Assembly (NCBI GenBank): GCA_016713025.1
Contig: JADJPZ010000003.1
Coordinates: 558,001-622,000 of the forward strand
Length of the DNA: 64,000 bases
Direction of reading: 5' to 3'
Source of the DNA: Saprospiraceae bacterium
GTDB lineage: Bacteria; Bacteroidota; Bacteroidia; Chitinophagales; Saprospiraceae
The position numbers and the translations under genes are program-made. The notes under the pieces were generated by a model that saw nothing but the letters and a program-made list of their open reading frames with translations, had not been told where the DNA came from and made no database searches. Positions 37,928 through 47,755 of this stretch are shown piece by piece; the stretch's first letter is position 1; each line of letters opens with the position of its first letter.

Positions 37928-39283
37928 TTGGCAAAGGAAATCCAATATATTACTAAAATAATTCTCACCGGAGTGACGGTTGGGATCGGCGTTGCTGTGA
38001 TCATAATGACTCTGGAAGCATTATTTGGCAGGACTTTCCATTGGGACCAGGAGATGTTGCAAGCGTTTATTTATGATGTATATTTTGGATTAGTCTTGAC
38101 TATCATTAATGCCGGTTTTTTTGATTATTTAAATTACAAAGTCAGTTGGCCATCTGGCAAGGATTATTACAGGATAATTGCTGGCTTTGTAGGGAGTATT
38201 CCTTTGACTCTTTTTGGTGCATGGCTGGTACGGCTGACCATTGCTGTTGGTATTGAAAATCAATCTTTTGACACATTTCTAAAGGAACAATCATTTCAAA
38301 GTTATTTAGGAACGCTTATCATTACTTTTGTTGTTTCACTTGTCTTTCATGCTATCTTTCTTTACCGAAAATTGCAGGAAACCAAGGTCAAAGAACAGAA
38401 AATCATAGCCGGTAATGCATCTGCACAGTTTGAAACGCTCAAAAATCAAATCGACCCACATTTTCTCTTTAATAGTCTTAATGTATTGAGTTCCCTGATA
38501 GAAGAGAATCCGGAAAATGCCCAAAAATTTACCACTTCGCTTTCCAAAATATACAGGTATGTGCTGGATCAAAAGGATAAAGAGCTAGTGCCTTTACAGG
38601 AAGAATTGAATTTTGCAAAGACCTATATGAAATTGCTGACTATGCGGTTTGAAAATTGTTTGACCTATCGTCTACCGGATACACCGATTGACGAAGATGC
38701 CAAAGTAGTACCATTATCATTGCAGCTGCTGTTAGAAAACACCATCAAGCACAACATCGTGAGTGATATGCAACCTTTACATATTTCAATATTTGTAGAA
38801 GGCGAAAATCTTGTAATATCAAACAATCTTCAGAAAAAAGAAGTCTTACAAAGTGGGTCAGGTGTAGGCTTAAAAAACATTGTAAATAGGTATGCCATCT
38901 TGACTAAAAAGCCTGTCTTGGTCGAGTCAGATGACGCTAATTTTGTAGTAAAAATACCTATACTGACCAAAGAAATAAATTTAATCAAAAATAAATCGTA
39001 CAACGAAATGGATGCTTATCTAAAAGCTAAAAAGCAAGTCAAAGAAATCAAAGAATTTTATAGCAGTTTAATATCCTATTGTATAATTATACCGCTGCTT
39101 GCATTTATTAATTATAAAACACACTGGGATTTTAAGTGGTTTTTGTTTCCTATGATCGGATGGGGAATAGGATTGTGTTTTCATGCATTTTCTGTCTTTG
39201 GTTATGGTAAAACCTGGGAAGAAAGAAAAATAGAAGAATTGATGGCAAAACAAAATAACACTAATCAACGTAAATGGGAATAA
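37928..39283 (+). CDS. LytS-type histidine kinase fused to a C-terminal 2TM domain
   Basis: A 451-residue protein starting at TTG. Four membrane segments (about 10-145), then the kinase with IDPHFLFNSLN (His178), LQLLLENTIKHN and GSGVGLKNIVNRY. After residue 355 a second unit follows: a basic stretch, two membrane helices (SSLISYCIIIPLLAFINY and FPMIGWGIGLCFHAF) and EERKIEELM, which is the 2TM domain found alone in the next gene. The C-terminal 2TM copy suggests contact with that protein. It heads a tight three-gene operon. Confidence 0.88.
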   Translation: MAKEIQYITKIILTGVTVGIGVAVIIMTLEALFGRTFHWDQEMLQAFIYDVYFGLVLTIINAGFFDYLNYKVSWPSGKDYYRIIAGFVGSIPLTLFGAWLVRLTIAVGIENQSFDTFLKEQSFQSYLGTLIITFVVSLVFHAIFLYRKLQETKVKEQKIIAGNASAQFETLKNQIDPHFLFNSLNVLSSLIEENPENAQKFTTSLSKIYRYVLDQKDKELVPLQEELNFAKTYMKLLTMRFENCLTYRLPDTPIDEDAKVVPLSLQLLLENTIKHNIVSDMQPLHISIFVEGENLVISNNLQKKEVLQSGSGVGLKNIVNRYAILTKKPVLVESDDANFVVKIPILTKEINLIKNKSYNEMDAYLKAKKQVKEIKEFYSSLISYCIIIPLLAFINYKTHWDFKWFLFPMIGWGIGLCFHAFSVFGYGKTWEERKIEELMAKQNNTNQRKWE

Positions 39284-39285
39284 TC

Positions 39286-39600
39286 ATGAATAATCCTGAA
39301 CAGGAAATGGCTTACGAAGCCGCACAAAAGAGAGTTAAAAAATTAAAGGGTTTTTATATACACTTATTGGTTTATATTGTGATCAATGTAATGATCATTT
39401 ATGCTAATTATTCCTATTCAAAAACATCAGCTTCACTTTTTGAATTTAAAAATTTCTCCACAGCTTTTTGGTGGGGAATAGGATTGATGGCTCATGCTTT
39501 CAATGTCTTTATAGCAGATCTTTTTCTTGGTAGAAATTGGGAAGAGCGCAAGATCAGAGAACTGATGGATAGAGAAAAAGAGAAAAATGATTTTGTGTAA
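39286..39600 (+). CDS. 2TM domain protein
   Basis: A 104-residue membrane protein starting MNNPEQEMAYEAAQKRVKKL; helices at about 22-40 and 60-80; ends NWEERKIRELMDREKEK. It is a stand-alone version of the C-terminal domain of the preceding kinase. An upstream ATG at 39274 would overlap the kinase stop; 39286, two bases after that stop, fits family N-termini better. It lies between kinase and regulator, so a role in signalling is inferred. Confidence 0.82.
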   Translation: MNNPEQEMAYEAAQKRVKKLKGFYIHLLVYIVINVMIIYANYSYSKTSASLFEFKNFSTAFWWGIGLMAHAFNVFIADLFLGRNWEERKIRELMDREKEKNDFV

Positions 39601-39612
39601 AACCCACGATAT

Positions 39613-40362
39613 ATGACCACCATCATCATAGAAGACGAAAAGCCCGCAGCACGTATGTTGCAACGCAAACTCGAGAAACTCAATATTCCAGTTCAAGTAA
39701 TGTTACATTCCGTCAGGGAAGCTGTAGAATGGTTTCAGCAAAATCCACATCCTGATTTGATCTTTTTGGATATACAGCTATCCGATGGATTGTCATTTGA
39801 AATCTTTGAAAAAGTATCCATCCAAAGTCCGATCATCTTTACAACAGCGTATGATGAGTATGCACTCAGAGCTTTTAAACTCAACAGTATTGACTATCTA
39901 CTAAAGCCCATAGACGAAGACGATTTGGAAGTTGCCGTCGAAAAATATAGGAAGTTGATCAGCCCGAAGCCTGCCATCGATATGCAGATGATCCGCCAGC
40001 TATTTACTTCATCCAAAGCGCCGGAATACAAAAAACGATTCAGCATCAAAGTGGGTGATCACATCAAAGTCATACCCATCGAAGATGTAGAATTGTTTTA
40101 CAGTGAATTTAAAGGGACTTTTTTGTTCACAACAGAAGGTCGGAACTACCTGTTAGACACAACCCTGGAGTCATTGGAGAAAGAGCTGGAGCCTTCACAG
40201 TTTTTCAGAGTGAGCCGCAAGTTTATCATTGCCAATATAGCATTGAAAGATATCGTCGTATATAGCAATTCGCGACTCAAATTGAACCTGAAAACCTACA
40301 ACAAAGAAGAAGTCATCGTGAGCCGAGAGCGCGTGGGAGATTTTAAGGAGTGGTTGGGGTAG
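39613..40362 (+). CDS. LytTR-family response regulator
   Basis: A 249-residue protein. Receiver with IIEDEKPAARML, acceptor in LIFLDIQLSDGLSF and lysine in DYLLKPIDEDD; LytTR domain about 135-247 (FFRVSRKFIIANIAL, VSRERVGDFKEWL). It ends the operon of kinase, 2TM protein and regulator. It is closely related to the regulator at 48764, sharing the QL-x-DGLSF and SIDYLLKPIDEDD blocks, so the two systems are paralogous. Confidence 0.93.
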   Translation: MTTIIIEDEKPAARMLQRKLEKLNIPVQVMLHSVREAVEWFQQNPHPDLIFLDIQLSDGLSFEIFEKVSIQSPIIFTTAYDEYALRAFKLNSIDYLLKPIDEDDLEVAVEKYRKLISPKPAIDMQMIRQLFTSSKAPEYKKRFSIKVGDHIKVIPIEDVELFYSEFKGTFLFTTEGRNYLLDTTLESLEKELEPSQFFRVSRKFIIANIALKDIVVYSNSRLKLNLKTYNKEEVIVSRERVGDFKEWLG

Positions 40363-40375
40363 TATCCGAGCCTTG

Positions 40376-40943
40376 TTAATCATGCTTTTCTGCTCCAAAA
40401 ACCAGCGTCGGGTTATCAGGATACATAGTGGATCTCCCAACCCTGTAACTATCTATTATCGCCGGTAGAAAGACTGGATCTGCTACTTGCATCCGCTATG
40501 CCATCAATATATAACCATACTCCTCCACTCGAAGCCTGACGGGTCACTGCGATATGATGCCAAACACCATCATCCACTATAGTATTACCTACCACGCCTC
40601 CGTGCCCTAGATTACTTCTATGTACTCCTACTACTATCCTTCTGTTGCATCATACAATTCAATAATCACCATAATCACCATTGCCAAAATACCATTCATT
40701 TGGGTTACAGCCATTAGCATTGTTATCTCCGGATTTGGCCTTCATCCAGAATTCTATTGTAAAATCCATTGCTACATTTACAGGCTTTCCAGGATTGCCC
40801 AGTGGAATTACTACAAGATCTATATCAGGATTGGCAGCACTACCTGATGCCAAAGACTGTAAAGAATACTCCTGTGCAGGACTTAAAAAAGGCAGGAGCA
40901 ATAAAAAAGATATTGGCAGTTTGACAAGAAATCTGTATTTCAT
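40376..40943 (-). pseudogene. decayed LamG-domain secreted protein
   Basis: The start is sound: MKYRFLVKLPISFLLLLPFL...SPAQE (signal peptide) then FTIEFWMKAKSGDN. After GNGDYGDY a TGA interrupts. Further on, in shifted frames, come VVDDGVWHHIAVTRQ-like text (TIVDDGVWHHIAVTRQASSG, VWLYIDGIADAS) and YPDNPTLVFGAEKHD before a TAA. WHHIAVTR and LYIDG are the hallmarks of the LamG_3 concanavalin-like fold. Several stops and shifts make it a pseudogene. Its tail converges on the LytTR gene at a 13-bp distance. Confidence 0.82.
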
Positions 40944-41110
40944 GAATAGATGTATTAACGATACAAATTGACCTGAAATTAATGTTGCAAATATAAATGA
41001 ACTTTTGGCTACAAATAATAGAGATTCCCCTGATATTGGTGATAACACTAATTCACAACAATTTCTTCCGTTTTCACTACATCTCATGATAAGGTCATAA
41101 AAAACACAAA

Positions 41111-41118
41111 TACCTTTG
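41111..41118 (+). promoter_or_regulatory. -7 box ahead of the beta-helix gene
   Basis: TACCTTTG, 35 bases before the ATG at 41154, matches the -7 consensus, but no TTG lies 20 bases upstream. Confidence 0.4.
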
Positions 41119-41153
41119 TTTCATTATATTCACCATTTTAAAAAAATAAAGTT

Positions 41154-42596
41154 ATGCGTTTCATATTTTTAGTAATGTTTATTGTCTTTTACCTTGACTC
41201 AACAGCACAATTTGACAAAATCAAAAAGTCTGTCTCTAATGCTGCGAATGTAATTTCAAATACAGGCAAAGATGTTAAAGAAGTAAAAGAATCGGCTGCA
41301 CAAAAGGAAACAAAACCTTCCACAGGACAGAACACAGTAAAATCCTCTAATGAAATACAAAATTCTGATGGTAATCACTACTACATTCGACCTGATGGGA
41401 AAGGCAAAGATGCTACGAAAGATGCTCCTGCCAAAGATATTGCAGCTATAGCAATGCAACTTAAAGCAGGTGATGTAGTACATGTGGCTGCTGGTGTGTA
41501 TACAAGCAAGGCTGATCAATCATCTGATGTCTTTTCTGTTCCCATATCAATTATTGGCGGTTATAGCTTAGATTTTACCATGAGAGATCCATGGGGTAAA
41601 TACAAAAGTGTATTCAGTGGCTCCAATGATATCAGTAAAGGTTTGACCACAGAGAGAGTCGGAATTCTGACAGACAAGGGCTTTAAAGACTGGAAAGGAG
41701 AAATTGTCATTGATGGTATCATCGTAGATAACGGAGCCAGAAACTATTATACAGATACAAAGGAAGAATTTATCAAAAGAAAAGCCAGCCCCGAAAAAGG
41801 AATGAATCCAACGCCCAATACGCCAGGTATAAAAATAAGAACCGGGAGTGGCACAAAAGTCATCATTAGAAATTGTGTGGTTACTAATACTGCTCCCACT
41901 CAAGGTGCCATAGATGTGCAGGTAGGTAAAGACGGGAAGGCCATTATCGAAAATAATCTGGTGGTAAATAATACTGGAGAAGGCATCATGTGCAAAAGTA
42001 ATCACCATGGATCCAGCGGGCACCCTTCATACGAACTGAGAAATAATACCATACTTTTTACCTGGAAATATGATGCTATTGCCAGTTTCGGAGGAAATAG
42101 TCTGATGTTTGATAACGCACTCACCCTTGTTGCTGAAAATAATGTATTTGGATTCAGTGATTTTGGTGGCGTCAATAATGTAAAACAATGCAAAACAGTC
42201 ACTCTGAAGAACAATCTCTTTGTTGGCCATAAGAAGTATGATTATCAGGAATTTGGTACGGGACTCAAACTGGATGAAATGGAAGACTATGCCAATTTCA
42301 TAACCAAACAGTCAACCAATAACTACTCCAGGGAAATAAAACTTTATATTAATAAGTCATGGGCTGAAAAGTACTTCAACAGAGTAGAAATTTCCCGCGC
42401 AGAGGTTGATGCCGCAGCAAAAGTATCCAATAGCGGAACCAATCAACTCAGAGCTATGTTTGGACTGCCGTTACAGGCAAGTGCAGTAAAGATGGATGCC
42501 AGCATCTGGCTTCATAGAATGTCACTGGATGATGCTATAAAACTCGGAATTACACCATATGGCAACAATGCCGGATGTTCAGTTCCGACAAACTAA
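41154..42596 (+). CDS. secreted right-handed beta-helix protein
   Basis: A 480-residue protein. Signal peptide MRFIFLVMFIVFYLDSTAQ, a low-complexity linker to about 75, then YYIRPDGKGKDATKDAPAKDIAAIA...LKAGDVVHVAAGVY, the standard opening of pectate-lyase-like beta-helix proteins, and parallel coil repeats (VIIRNCVVTNT, AIIENNLVVNNTGEG, LVAENNVFGFS, TVTLKNNLFVG). Such proteins bind or cut polysaccharides; catalytic residues cannot be assigned by eye. It has no sorting domain at its end. Confidence 0.78.
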   Translation: MRFIFLVMFIVFYLDSTAQFDKIKKSVSNAANVISNTGKDVKEVKESAAQKETKPSTGQNTVKSSNEIQNSDGNHYYIRPDGKGKDATKDAPAKDIAAIAMQLKAGDVVHVAAGVYTSKADQSSDVFSVPISIIGGYSLDFTMRDPWGKYKSVFSGSNDISKGLTTERVGILTDKGFKDWKGEIVIDGIIVDNGARNYYTDTKEEFIKRKASPEKGMNPTPNTPGIKIRTGSGTKVIIRNCVVTNTAPTQGAIDVQVGKDGKAIIENNLVVNNTGEGIMCKSNHHGSSGHPSYELRNNTILFTWKYDAIASFGGNSLMFDNALTLVAENNVFGFSDFGGVNNVKQCKTVTLKNNLFVGHKKYDYQEFGTGLKLDEMEDYANFITKQSTNNYSREIKLYINKSWAEKYFNRVEISRAEVDAAAKVSNSGTNQLRAMFGLPLQASAVKMDASIWLHRMSLDDAIKLGITPYGNNAGCSVPTN

Positions 42597-42694
42597 CAAT
42601 CCCCAATTTTAACATCTCAAAAGACTTCCTATATGGAAACTCCGAAGTCAGCCGGCTCCGGGTTTGATTTATTAAACATTAAAACATATCAAAA

Positions 42695-43627
42695 ATGAAA
42701 AATTTAATTGTCTTATTAATTTTTACTCCTATTATCATTTTTTCTCAATCTTTTCCATCTGACACAAAGGTACTGCAGGATGTAAAAAAGTATCATGGTA
42801 AGATATCTACAGCAGAAGTACAAAATGACTGGAAGCTTGAGCAGGAATCCGGATATAATTTTAGCAATATGGCTAAAAGAGTGGTGTCAGGTACTACCAT
42901 AAGAGAAAATGGTACATCCAAAAAAATTATTGGTTTAGCGATTTATATACGCGGCGGTGCGGGTGAAGCATGGAGCTTTTCGAGATATTTTGTGACAAAC
43001 AGTGAAGTGGTAGGTGCTGTATCACTGACTGTAAATGATCTTGTAGAGCAAACAAAAGCACTTGCAAGAAAAAACTTTGAAAAAGCATTGTTCGCCTTGC
43101 GCAAAGATATCGTTTGGATTTACAATATATCTTTTCCGGGCTCAACTCCGGATCATACAGATCGCACTGGTGATATTATTTATAAAGGAAGTATAGAATA
43201 TGAATATAAATTTAATAATTCAGAAGGCATCACACTTCCAAATTATCCATTTGAAGCTGGAATAAGAAGACACATCACACCTATTGAAGCTTATGTTAGA
43301 TTGGTTGATGGTCAAATGAAGGTAGATTATGTTGCTAGCGGATATAGCGAACCTTTGAATGAAAAAATGATGAGTCGAAAAGATTTTGAAGCATTGCCCA
43401 TTATTACAGAAAAGAATTTTGACCAGCATTATGGACCTGAATGCCCGTTTTTAAAATCAAAAGGATCTGAAAGTATTAATGCTAAAGATAAAAACCAAAT
43501 AGATAATTCTAACAATACAGATGGAATATCAGAAAGCAAAACTGAAAAAACTTCAGAAAAGAAAAAAATTAAATTTGGTCTCCCCAAAATAAAGATAAAA
43601 GGATCAGGAAATCGATATAAAAAATAA
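42695..43627 (+). CDS. secreted protein of unknown function
   Basis: A 310-residue protein with signal peptide MKNLIVLLIFTPIIIFSQ. A folded part runs to about 250 and includes a C-P pair (GPECPFLKSKG); the tail (about 255-310) is Lys/Ser/Asn-rich and ends in a basic stretch (KKIKFGLPKIKIKGSGNRYKK in part). I do not recognise the family. It follows the beta-helix gene by 98 bases and may be in the same transcript. Confidence 0.5.
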   Translation: MKNLIVLLIFTPIIIFSQSFPSDTKVLQDVKKYHGKISTAEVQNDWKLEQESGYNFSNMAKRVVSGTTIRENGTSKKIIGLAIYIRGGAGEAWSFSRYFVTNSEVVGAVSLTVNDLVEQTKALARKNFEKALFALRKDIVWIYNISFPGSTPDHTDRTGDIIYKGSIEYEYKFNNSEGITLPNYPFEAGIRRHITPIEAYVRLVDGQMKVDYVASGYSEPLNEKMMSRKDFEALPIITEKNFDQHYGPECPFLKSKGSESINAKDKNQIDNSNNTDGISESKTEKTSEKKKIKFGLPKIKIKGSGNRYKK

Positions 43628-43742
43628 TCAGCTGAATAAATAACATAAGTACAAAACTTTTTATGTTTTCTATTTTCCACTACATTGCATCCCATCTTTA
43701 ATAACTGGAATGGTTTTTATTAGTTTTAACGTTTAGACAAAT

Positions 43743-45863
43743 ATGCAGCAAAGTCATTTTAAGTCAGCACTTTGGGTTATTTTGATTGGATTGTGTGGTA
43801 CGCTTTTCAGTCAGGAGAAGTCATATTTTGAATCAAGAACACTATATTTTAAAGATAATTTTGCTAAAGGTAATATTCTGGCAAAAAAATCTGATTTGTT
43901 AGTGGCCTTAAAATTCAAAGATAGTTTGTATAAGATTAACAGAAGTGATCTGCTGGCAGAACACATGCTCACAGTTGGGAAAATGTATCAAAGAATGGGT
44001 CAGATGACCAGTGCAGAAGGTGCTTTTCAAGCAGGCTTGAGATTGGGCAGGAATAGTAAAGATAGCATCTGGGTTGCGAAAGCATATTCCAGAATAGGAG
44101 GTTTTTACGCATTGGAAAACAGAAATTTTAAAGCTTTAGATTATCAGATGAAATCACTTTCTCTTTTTGAAAAATTTGCAAAAGAGAAAATTTATTTGCC
44201 CGATGTGTACAATGAAATTGCAAATGCCTACATTCAGATGGGAGAACTCAAAACAGCAGAACAATACCTGGAGAAATCACTAAAATTAAAAAAGGAGTTG
44301 AAAGATACGCTGAGATTGGGGATAATCAATAACATGTATGCTGACATATACAGACAAAGAGGGGATTATGCAAAAGCAGAGCAATTTTATCTGAAAGACC
44401 TGCCCAAAAGAGAAAAACAAAAAAACTATGAAGGTGCGATATTGAGCTACCTTGGACTTGGAGACACTTATATTGGATGGAAGAAGTATGAAAAAGCAGA
44501 AAGCATATATTTGAAAGCGCTCAGTTTTGCGGATACCATCAAAAGACCACGATTTATCGGAATTTCTTTGGTGAAACTTGGTGAATTATACCTAAATATT
44601 GGGAGAAAACCAGATGCCGAGCGGGTATTTAAAAGAGCAATTAATGAATGTACTCAGGTGGATTCACGTATCTATCAACTAGCGGCATATAAATCTATGT
44701 ACATACTGTATAAAGATAACTCTCAACTCAATGAAGCTATCTATTATCTTGAAGAGTATCTGGAAATCAATCAAATATACTCCGATGAAGCATTTGAACA
44801 CAAGGCAGAAGACATGACGGCTGCTTATGAGCTAAGGCAAAAAGAAGAGGATCTTTCGCGACTTACAACAGAAAATAATAAAAACGCTCAAATTCAAAAA
44901 ATACTTACTTTAGGTCTGGTGCTTTTAATTGTGTTATCTTCCTTTTTAATATTTTTGTATTCAGGCCGGAATACCGCTTTAAAAAAACTTTTTCAAGAAC
45001 AGCAAAATACAAACAACCTCTTAAGAGAAAAAGAGATGTTACTTGAAAACCTTGAATCTTCTCATCATCAACTCGTCCATAGCGAAAAAATGGCTTCTAT
45101 TGGAGTCATGACTGCCGGCATTGCTCATGAACTTAATAATCCTGTAGGCTCCATCCATGCCAGCGCTGAAGCATTAAAGATGGATTATGACGATTTAGTC
45201 CCACTATTTAAGGTTTTGGATCACATTAAAAAAACGAATGATCAAGCCCATTGGGATAATCTGCTGTACCTTTTAAAGGATATTGACATAAAATATCTTT
45301 CTGCAGAATTGGAAACCTTACTAAATACAGTGATGAATGGCTCCATGAGAACATCTCAAATCATTCAAGGATTAAAAACATTTACCCGGGATAGTGGCGA
45401 TACAAAGGAACCTTACTTTATAGAAGATGGTCTAGATGCAGCGCTGACCCTACTCCACCACAAATTTAAAGATCAGATTACTATAAATAAACAATATGAA
45501 TTCGGAAAAACATTACTATGCAACGGCAGCAAATTAAATCAGGTTTTTCTCAATGTCTTAGACAATGCCATTCAGGCATTGGCAGGAGCAGGAATCATCA
45601 GTGTAGCAACCAAAGAAGACAATAATTATTGCATTATAAAAATATCAGACAATGGACACGGAATGGATACCACGACTCAAAAATCTATATTTCAACCTTT
45701 TTTTACCACTAAAGAAATAGGAAAAGGTACGGGTTTGGGCTTAGCCATAAGTTATGCAATAGTTAAAGATCATCAAGGTGAAATGCAAGTGATCAGCGCA
45801 CCTGGACAAGGCACTACAATTACCATTTCCATTCCAATCCAATCCAATGAAGCTGTATGCTAA
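43743..45863 (+). CDS. TPR-containing sensor histidine kinase
   Basis: A 706-residue protein. Signal/anchor (about 5-22), six or seven TPR units (about 75-350, e.g. DVYNEIANAYIQMGELKTAE), a coiled coil, a membrane helix (about 385-408), then a second coiled coil and a HisKA-like H-box SIGVMTAGIAHELNNPVGSI with His462, an N-box (NQVFLNVLDNAIQAL) and G-boxes (DNGHGMD, GKGTGLGLA). The TPR part would lie in the periplasm as the sensor. Unlike the LytS kinases nearby it should transfer phosphate to a receiver; the nearest one is in the hybrid at 47756. It heads an eight-gene cluster. Confidence 0.9.
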   Translation: MQQSHFKSALWVILIGLCGTLFSQEKSYFESRTLYFKDNFAKGNILAKKSDLLVALKFKDSLYKINRSDLLAEHMLTVGKMYQRMGQMTSAEGAFQAGLRLGRNSKDSIWVAKAYSRIGGFYALENRNFKALDYQMKSLSLFEKFAKEKIYLPDVYNEIANAYIQMGELKTAEQYLEKSLKLKKELKDTLRLGIINNMYADIYRQRGDYAKAEQFYLKDLPKREKQKNYEGAILSYLGLGDTYIGWKKYEKAESIYLKALSFADTIKRPRFIGISLVKLGELYLNIGRKPDAERVFKRAINECTQVDSRIYQLAAYKSMYILYKDNSQLNEAIYYLEEYLEINQIYSDEAFEHKAEDMTAAYELRQKEEDLSRLTTENNKNAQIQKILTLGLVLLIVLSSFLIFLYSGRNTALKKLFQEQQNTNNLLREKEMLLENLESSHHQLVHSEKMASIGVMTAGIAHELNNPVGSIHASAEALKMDYDDLVPLFKVLDHIKKTNDQAHWDNLLYLLKDIDIKYLSAELETLLNTVMNGSMRTSQIIQGLKTFTRDSGDTKEPYFIEDGLDAALTLLHHKFKDQITINKQYEFGKTLLCNGSKLNQVFLNVLDNAIQALAGAGIISVATKEDNNYCIIKISDNGHGMDTTTQKSIFQPFFTTKEIGKGTGLGLAISYAIVKDHQGEMQVISAPGQGTTITISIPIQSNEAVC

Positions 45864-46572
45864 TTATTTGATTTCATTGACTTATTTTGCCATTTTCCTC
45901 ACTATAGCTGCATCATATATAGATTTGAATAATTGGCTGTTTAACAAATCAATTATTGAGGATGGATTAAGTCAATGCTTCAGATTCGGCAGGACAGTTT
46001 TGATCACCTATTTAGTTTGGATGACCAGTGAAAAAAAATTGTGCTTAAGAAGTAATTTACTTCTTTTGGCATTTATAATTTGTTCCATCGCAGATGCCTT
46101 TTTGATTTTACTCCATAGATTAGACATTGGTATCTTTTTTTTCACCTTGATGCAGATCGTACTGATCGTCAGGCACGCACCTGATTTGAATTCTTTTTCA
46201 AAAAATAAAGGAGAGGCTATTATAGCATTTGTAGCTGCAATATGCTTTTATTTGATTTTCTTGGTTCTATTATTTTGGTTTATGTCACAAAATCAATTGT
46301 TTATTCATGTGATTGTATATGGTTTTCTATTGGTTATGTCCTGCTTGTTTGGCTATTTTTCTAGATTCAAAAATGATCATATCACGCGTCTTCAATCTGA
46401 TTTAATATTCTGGGGTATGATTTTATTTTTATTATGTGATATTACAGTATTACTTCCGGTGATGTTTCCAAATCAGGATTTTGCTCAAATCGCCAGAGCA
46501 TTTACAGGTGTTTTTTACACTCCTTCACTTTTATTACTGGCTTGGTCTGGCGTAAAAAATGAATCATTTTGA
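45847..46572 (+). CDS. seven-to-eight-helix membrane protein, possibly YhhN-like
   Basis: A 241-residue integral membrane protein with about eight helices. CSIADAFLILLHRLDIGIFF and FWGMILFLLCDITVLLPVMF resemble the two aspartate-bearing stretches of YhhN/TMEM86 lysoplasmalogenases, but the similarity is weak. Its start overlaps the kinase gene by 17 bases, so it is translationally coupled to the kinase and probably works with it in signal sensing. Confidence 0.55.
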   Translation: MKLYANYLISLTYFAIFLTIAASYIDLNNWLFNKSIIEDGLSQCFRFGRTVLITYLVWMTSEKKLCLRSNLLLLAFIICSIADAFLILLHRLDIGIFFFTLMQIVLIVRHAPDLNSFSKNKGEAIIAFVAAICFYLIFLVLLFWFMSQNQLFIHVIVYGFLLVMSCLFGYFSRFKNDHITRLQSDLIFWGMILFLLCDITVLLPVMFPNQDFAQIARAFTGVFYTPSLLLLAWSGVKNESF

Positions 46573-47324
46573 AGGCTTTAACTGGTTTTCGAGGTTTAAT
46601 TTTTAATGCCGTCCTTTTTGGATTGGTTTTTTTATTGAGTTCGTTTTTAGAAAAAATGAATGTAACAAAGGACAATTTTATTTTACCCTTGTATATTTCA
46701 GTATTAGGTATAGTATTGCTTCCATTTGAATACCGAGCGAATATATATTTACTTGCCACAGAGTTTCAAATCATGACTGCCATGCAAAGGCTCTTGTGGA
46801 GAAAATTTATAAAAACATGGTATTTTGGCATATTGATATTGATGGTCATCATTTGGCGTACTTATTTCAAAATGGAATTGATTTTAATGCCAGTTTGGTA
46901 TGCTGCTTATGATTTTATAGGACTCAATTACCAAAAAATGAGTTGGAAAGGTAAATTGCCAGTTTACCTAAGTGGAATAACTATATTTTATTATGAATGT
47001 CTGCTTATAGGACATACCTTGATACCTGGAGAAGCTAAATACAAAGAAATTAAAGTATGGTTTTCAAATCTGATTGTGCTGCTTTTTATGACCTTTTTTA
47101 CTACTGGTCTGATAGCTGTTTTTCAGAAAGAGTTTATAGGAATGACTGTAAATAACCTATGGCCATATATTCCCATTTCTTTGATAGTCTTTACATTTTT
47201 TTATGTTCCTTTACGTTGGGTTGAAGTCATCTCTGACATGATAGATTGTCAAAATATTTGGCAACTTTGGTTGTTTTGGATCAGTACTTTTACAGGGATG
47301 ATTTTGATGTTTATAAAAACATGA
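46569..47324 (+). CDS. multi-pass membrane protein of unknown function
   Basis: A 251-residue protein with about seven hydrophobic helices and no recognisable domain. The start is a TTG that overlaps the previous stop by four bases. A conserved-looking loop WYAAYDFIGLNYQKMSWKGK lies between helices. Position within the cluster suggests a sensory or transport part. Confidence 0.5.
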   Translation: MKALTGFRGLIFNAVLFGLVFLLSSFLEKMNVTKDNFILPLYISVLGIVLLPFEYRANIYLLATEFQIMTAMQRLLWRKFIKTWYFGILILMVIIWRTYFKMELILMPVWYAAYDFIGLNYQKMSWKGKLPVYLSGITIFYYECLLIGHTLIPGEAKYKEIKVWFSNLIVLLFMTFFTTGLIAVFQKEFIGMTVNNLWPYIPISLIVFTFFYVPLRWVEVISDMIDCQNIWQLWLFWISTFTGMILMFIKT

Positions 47325-47449
47325 TTGAGGAAAAATTTAAAACTGCAGACCAGCATTTGCCCGTTTTACTTCAATAATTTACCGTTTTACTGCGATATAC
47401 TTTTAAACAACATTCCAAACAGTAACTTTGATAGAAAATTAGATTTACA

Positions 47450-47752
47450 ATGGGTATTCTTCTTATGTTTTTCATGGTTTGTCTTATTATTTATGCAGTA
47501 TTGGTGACTCATGGTATCTATTTTCTATCCAATATGGTCATCATCAAATGGCTGGGATTAGCAATGTCACAAAAACTACTTTGGATCGTTGTTAATACCT
47601 TATTGTGGCTTTTCTCCATTCGTTTTATATATTTCCTGCTACTGGATTCCAAAGGTGGTACCCCAAATATGGAAGCTATTTGGAAGTTTTATATGGTAAT
47701 TGCTACCGTCTTATTTTTAATTGTATTTTTGTTGGGATATAAATCCAAGTAA
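47450..47752 (+). CDS. small three-helix membrane protein
   Basis: A 100-residue protein with three predicted helices (about 3-22, 40-63, 78-96). No family is recognised. It ends three bases before the start of the receiver-kinase hybrid. The 125 bases upstream contain only short frames that are not convincing genes. Confidence 0.5.
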   Translation: MGILLMFFMVCLIIYAVLVTHGIYFLSNMVIIKWLGLAMSQKLLWIVVNTLLWLFSIRFIYFLLLDSKGGTPNMEAIWKFYMVIATVLFLIVFLLGYKSK

Positions 47753-47755
47753 ATT

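Noticed and set aside
47325..47507. 60-codon frame between two membrane protein genes
   Set aside because: Overlaps the more convincing three-helix gene at 47450 in another frame and has no domain or hydrophobic pattern.
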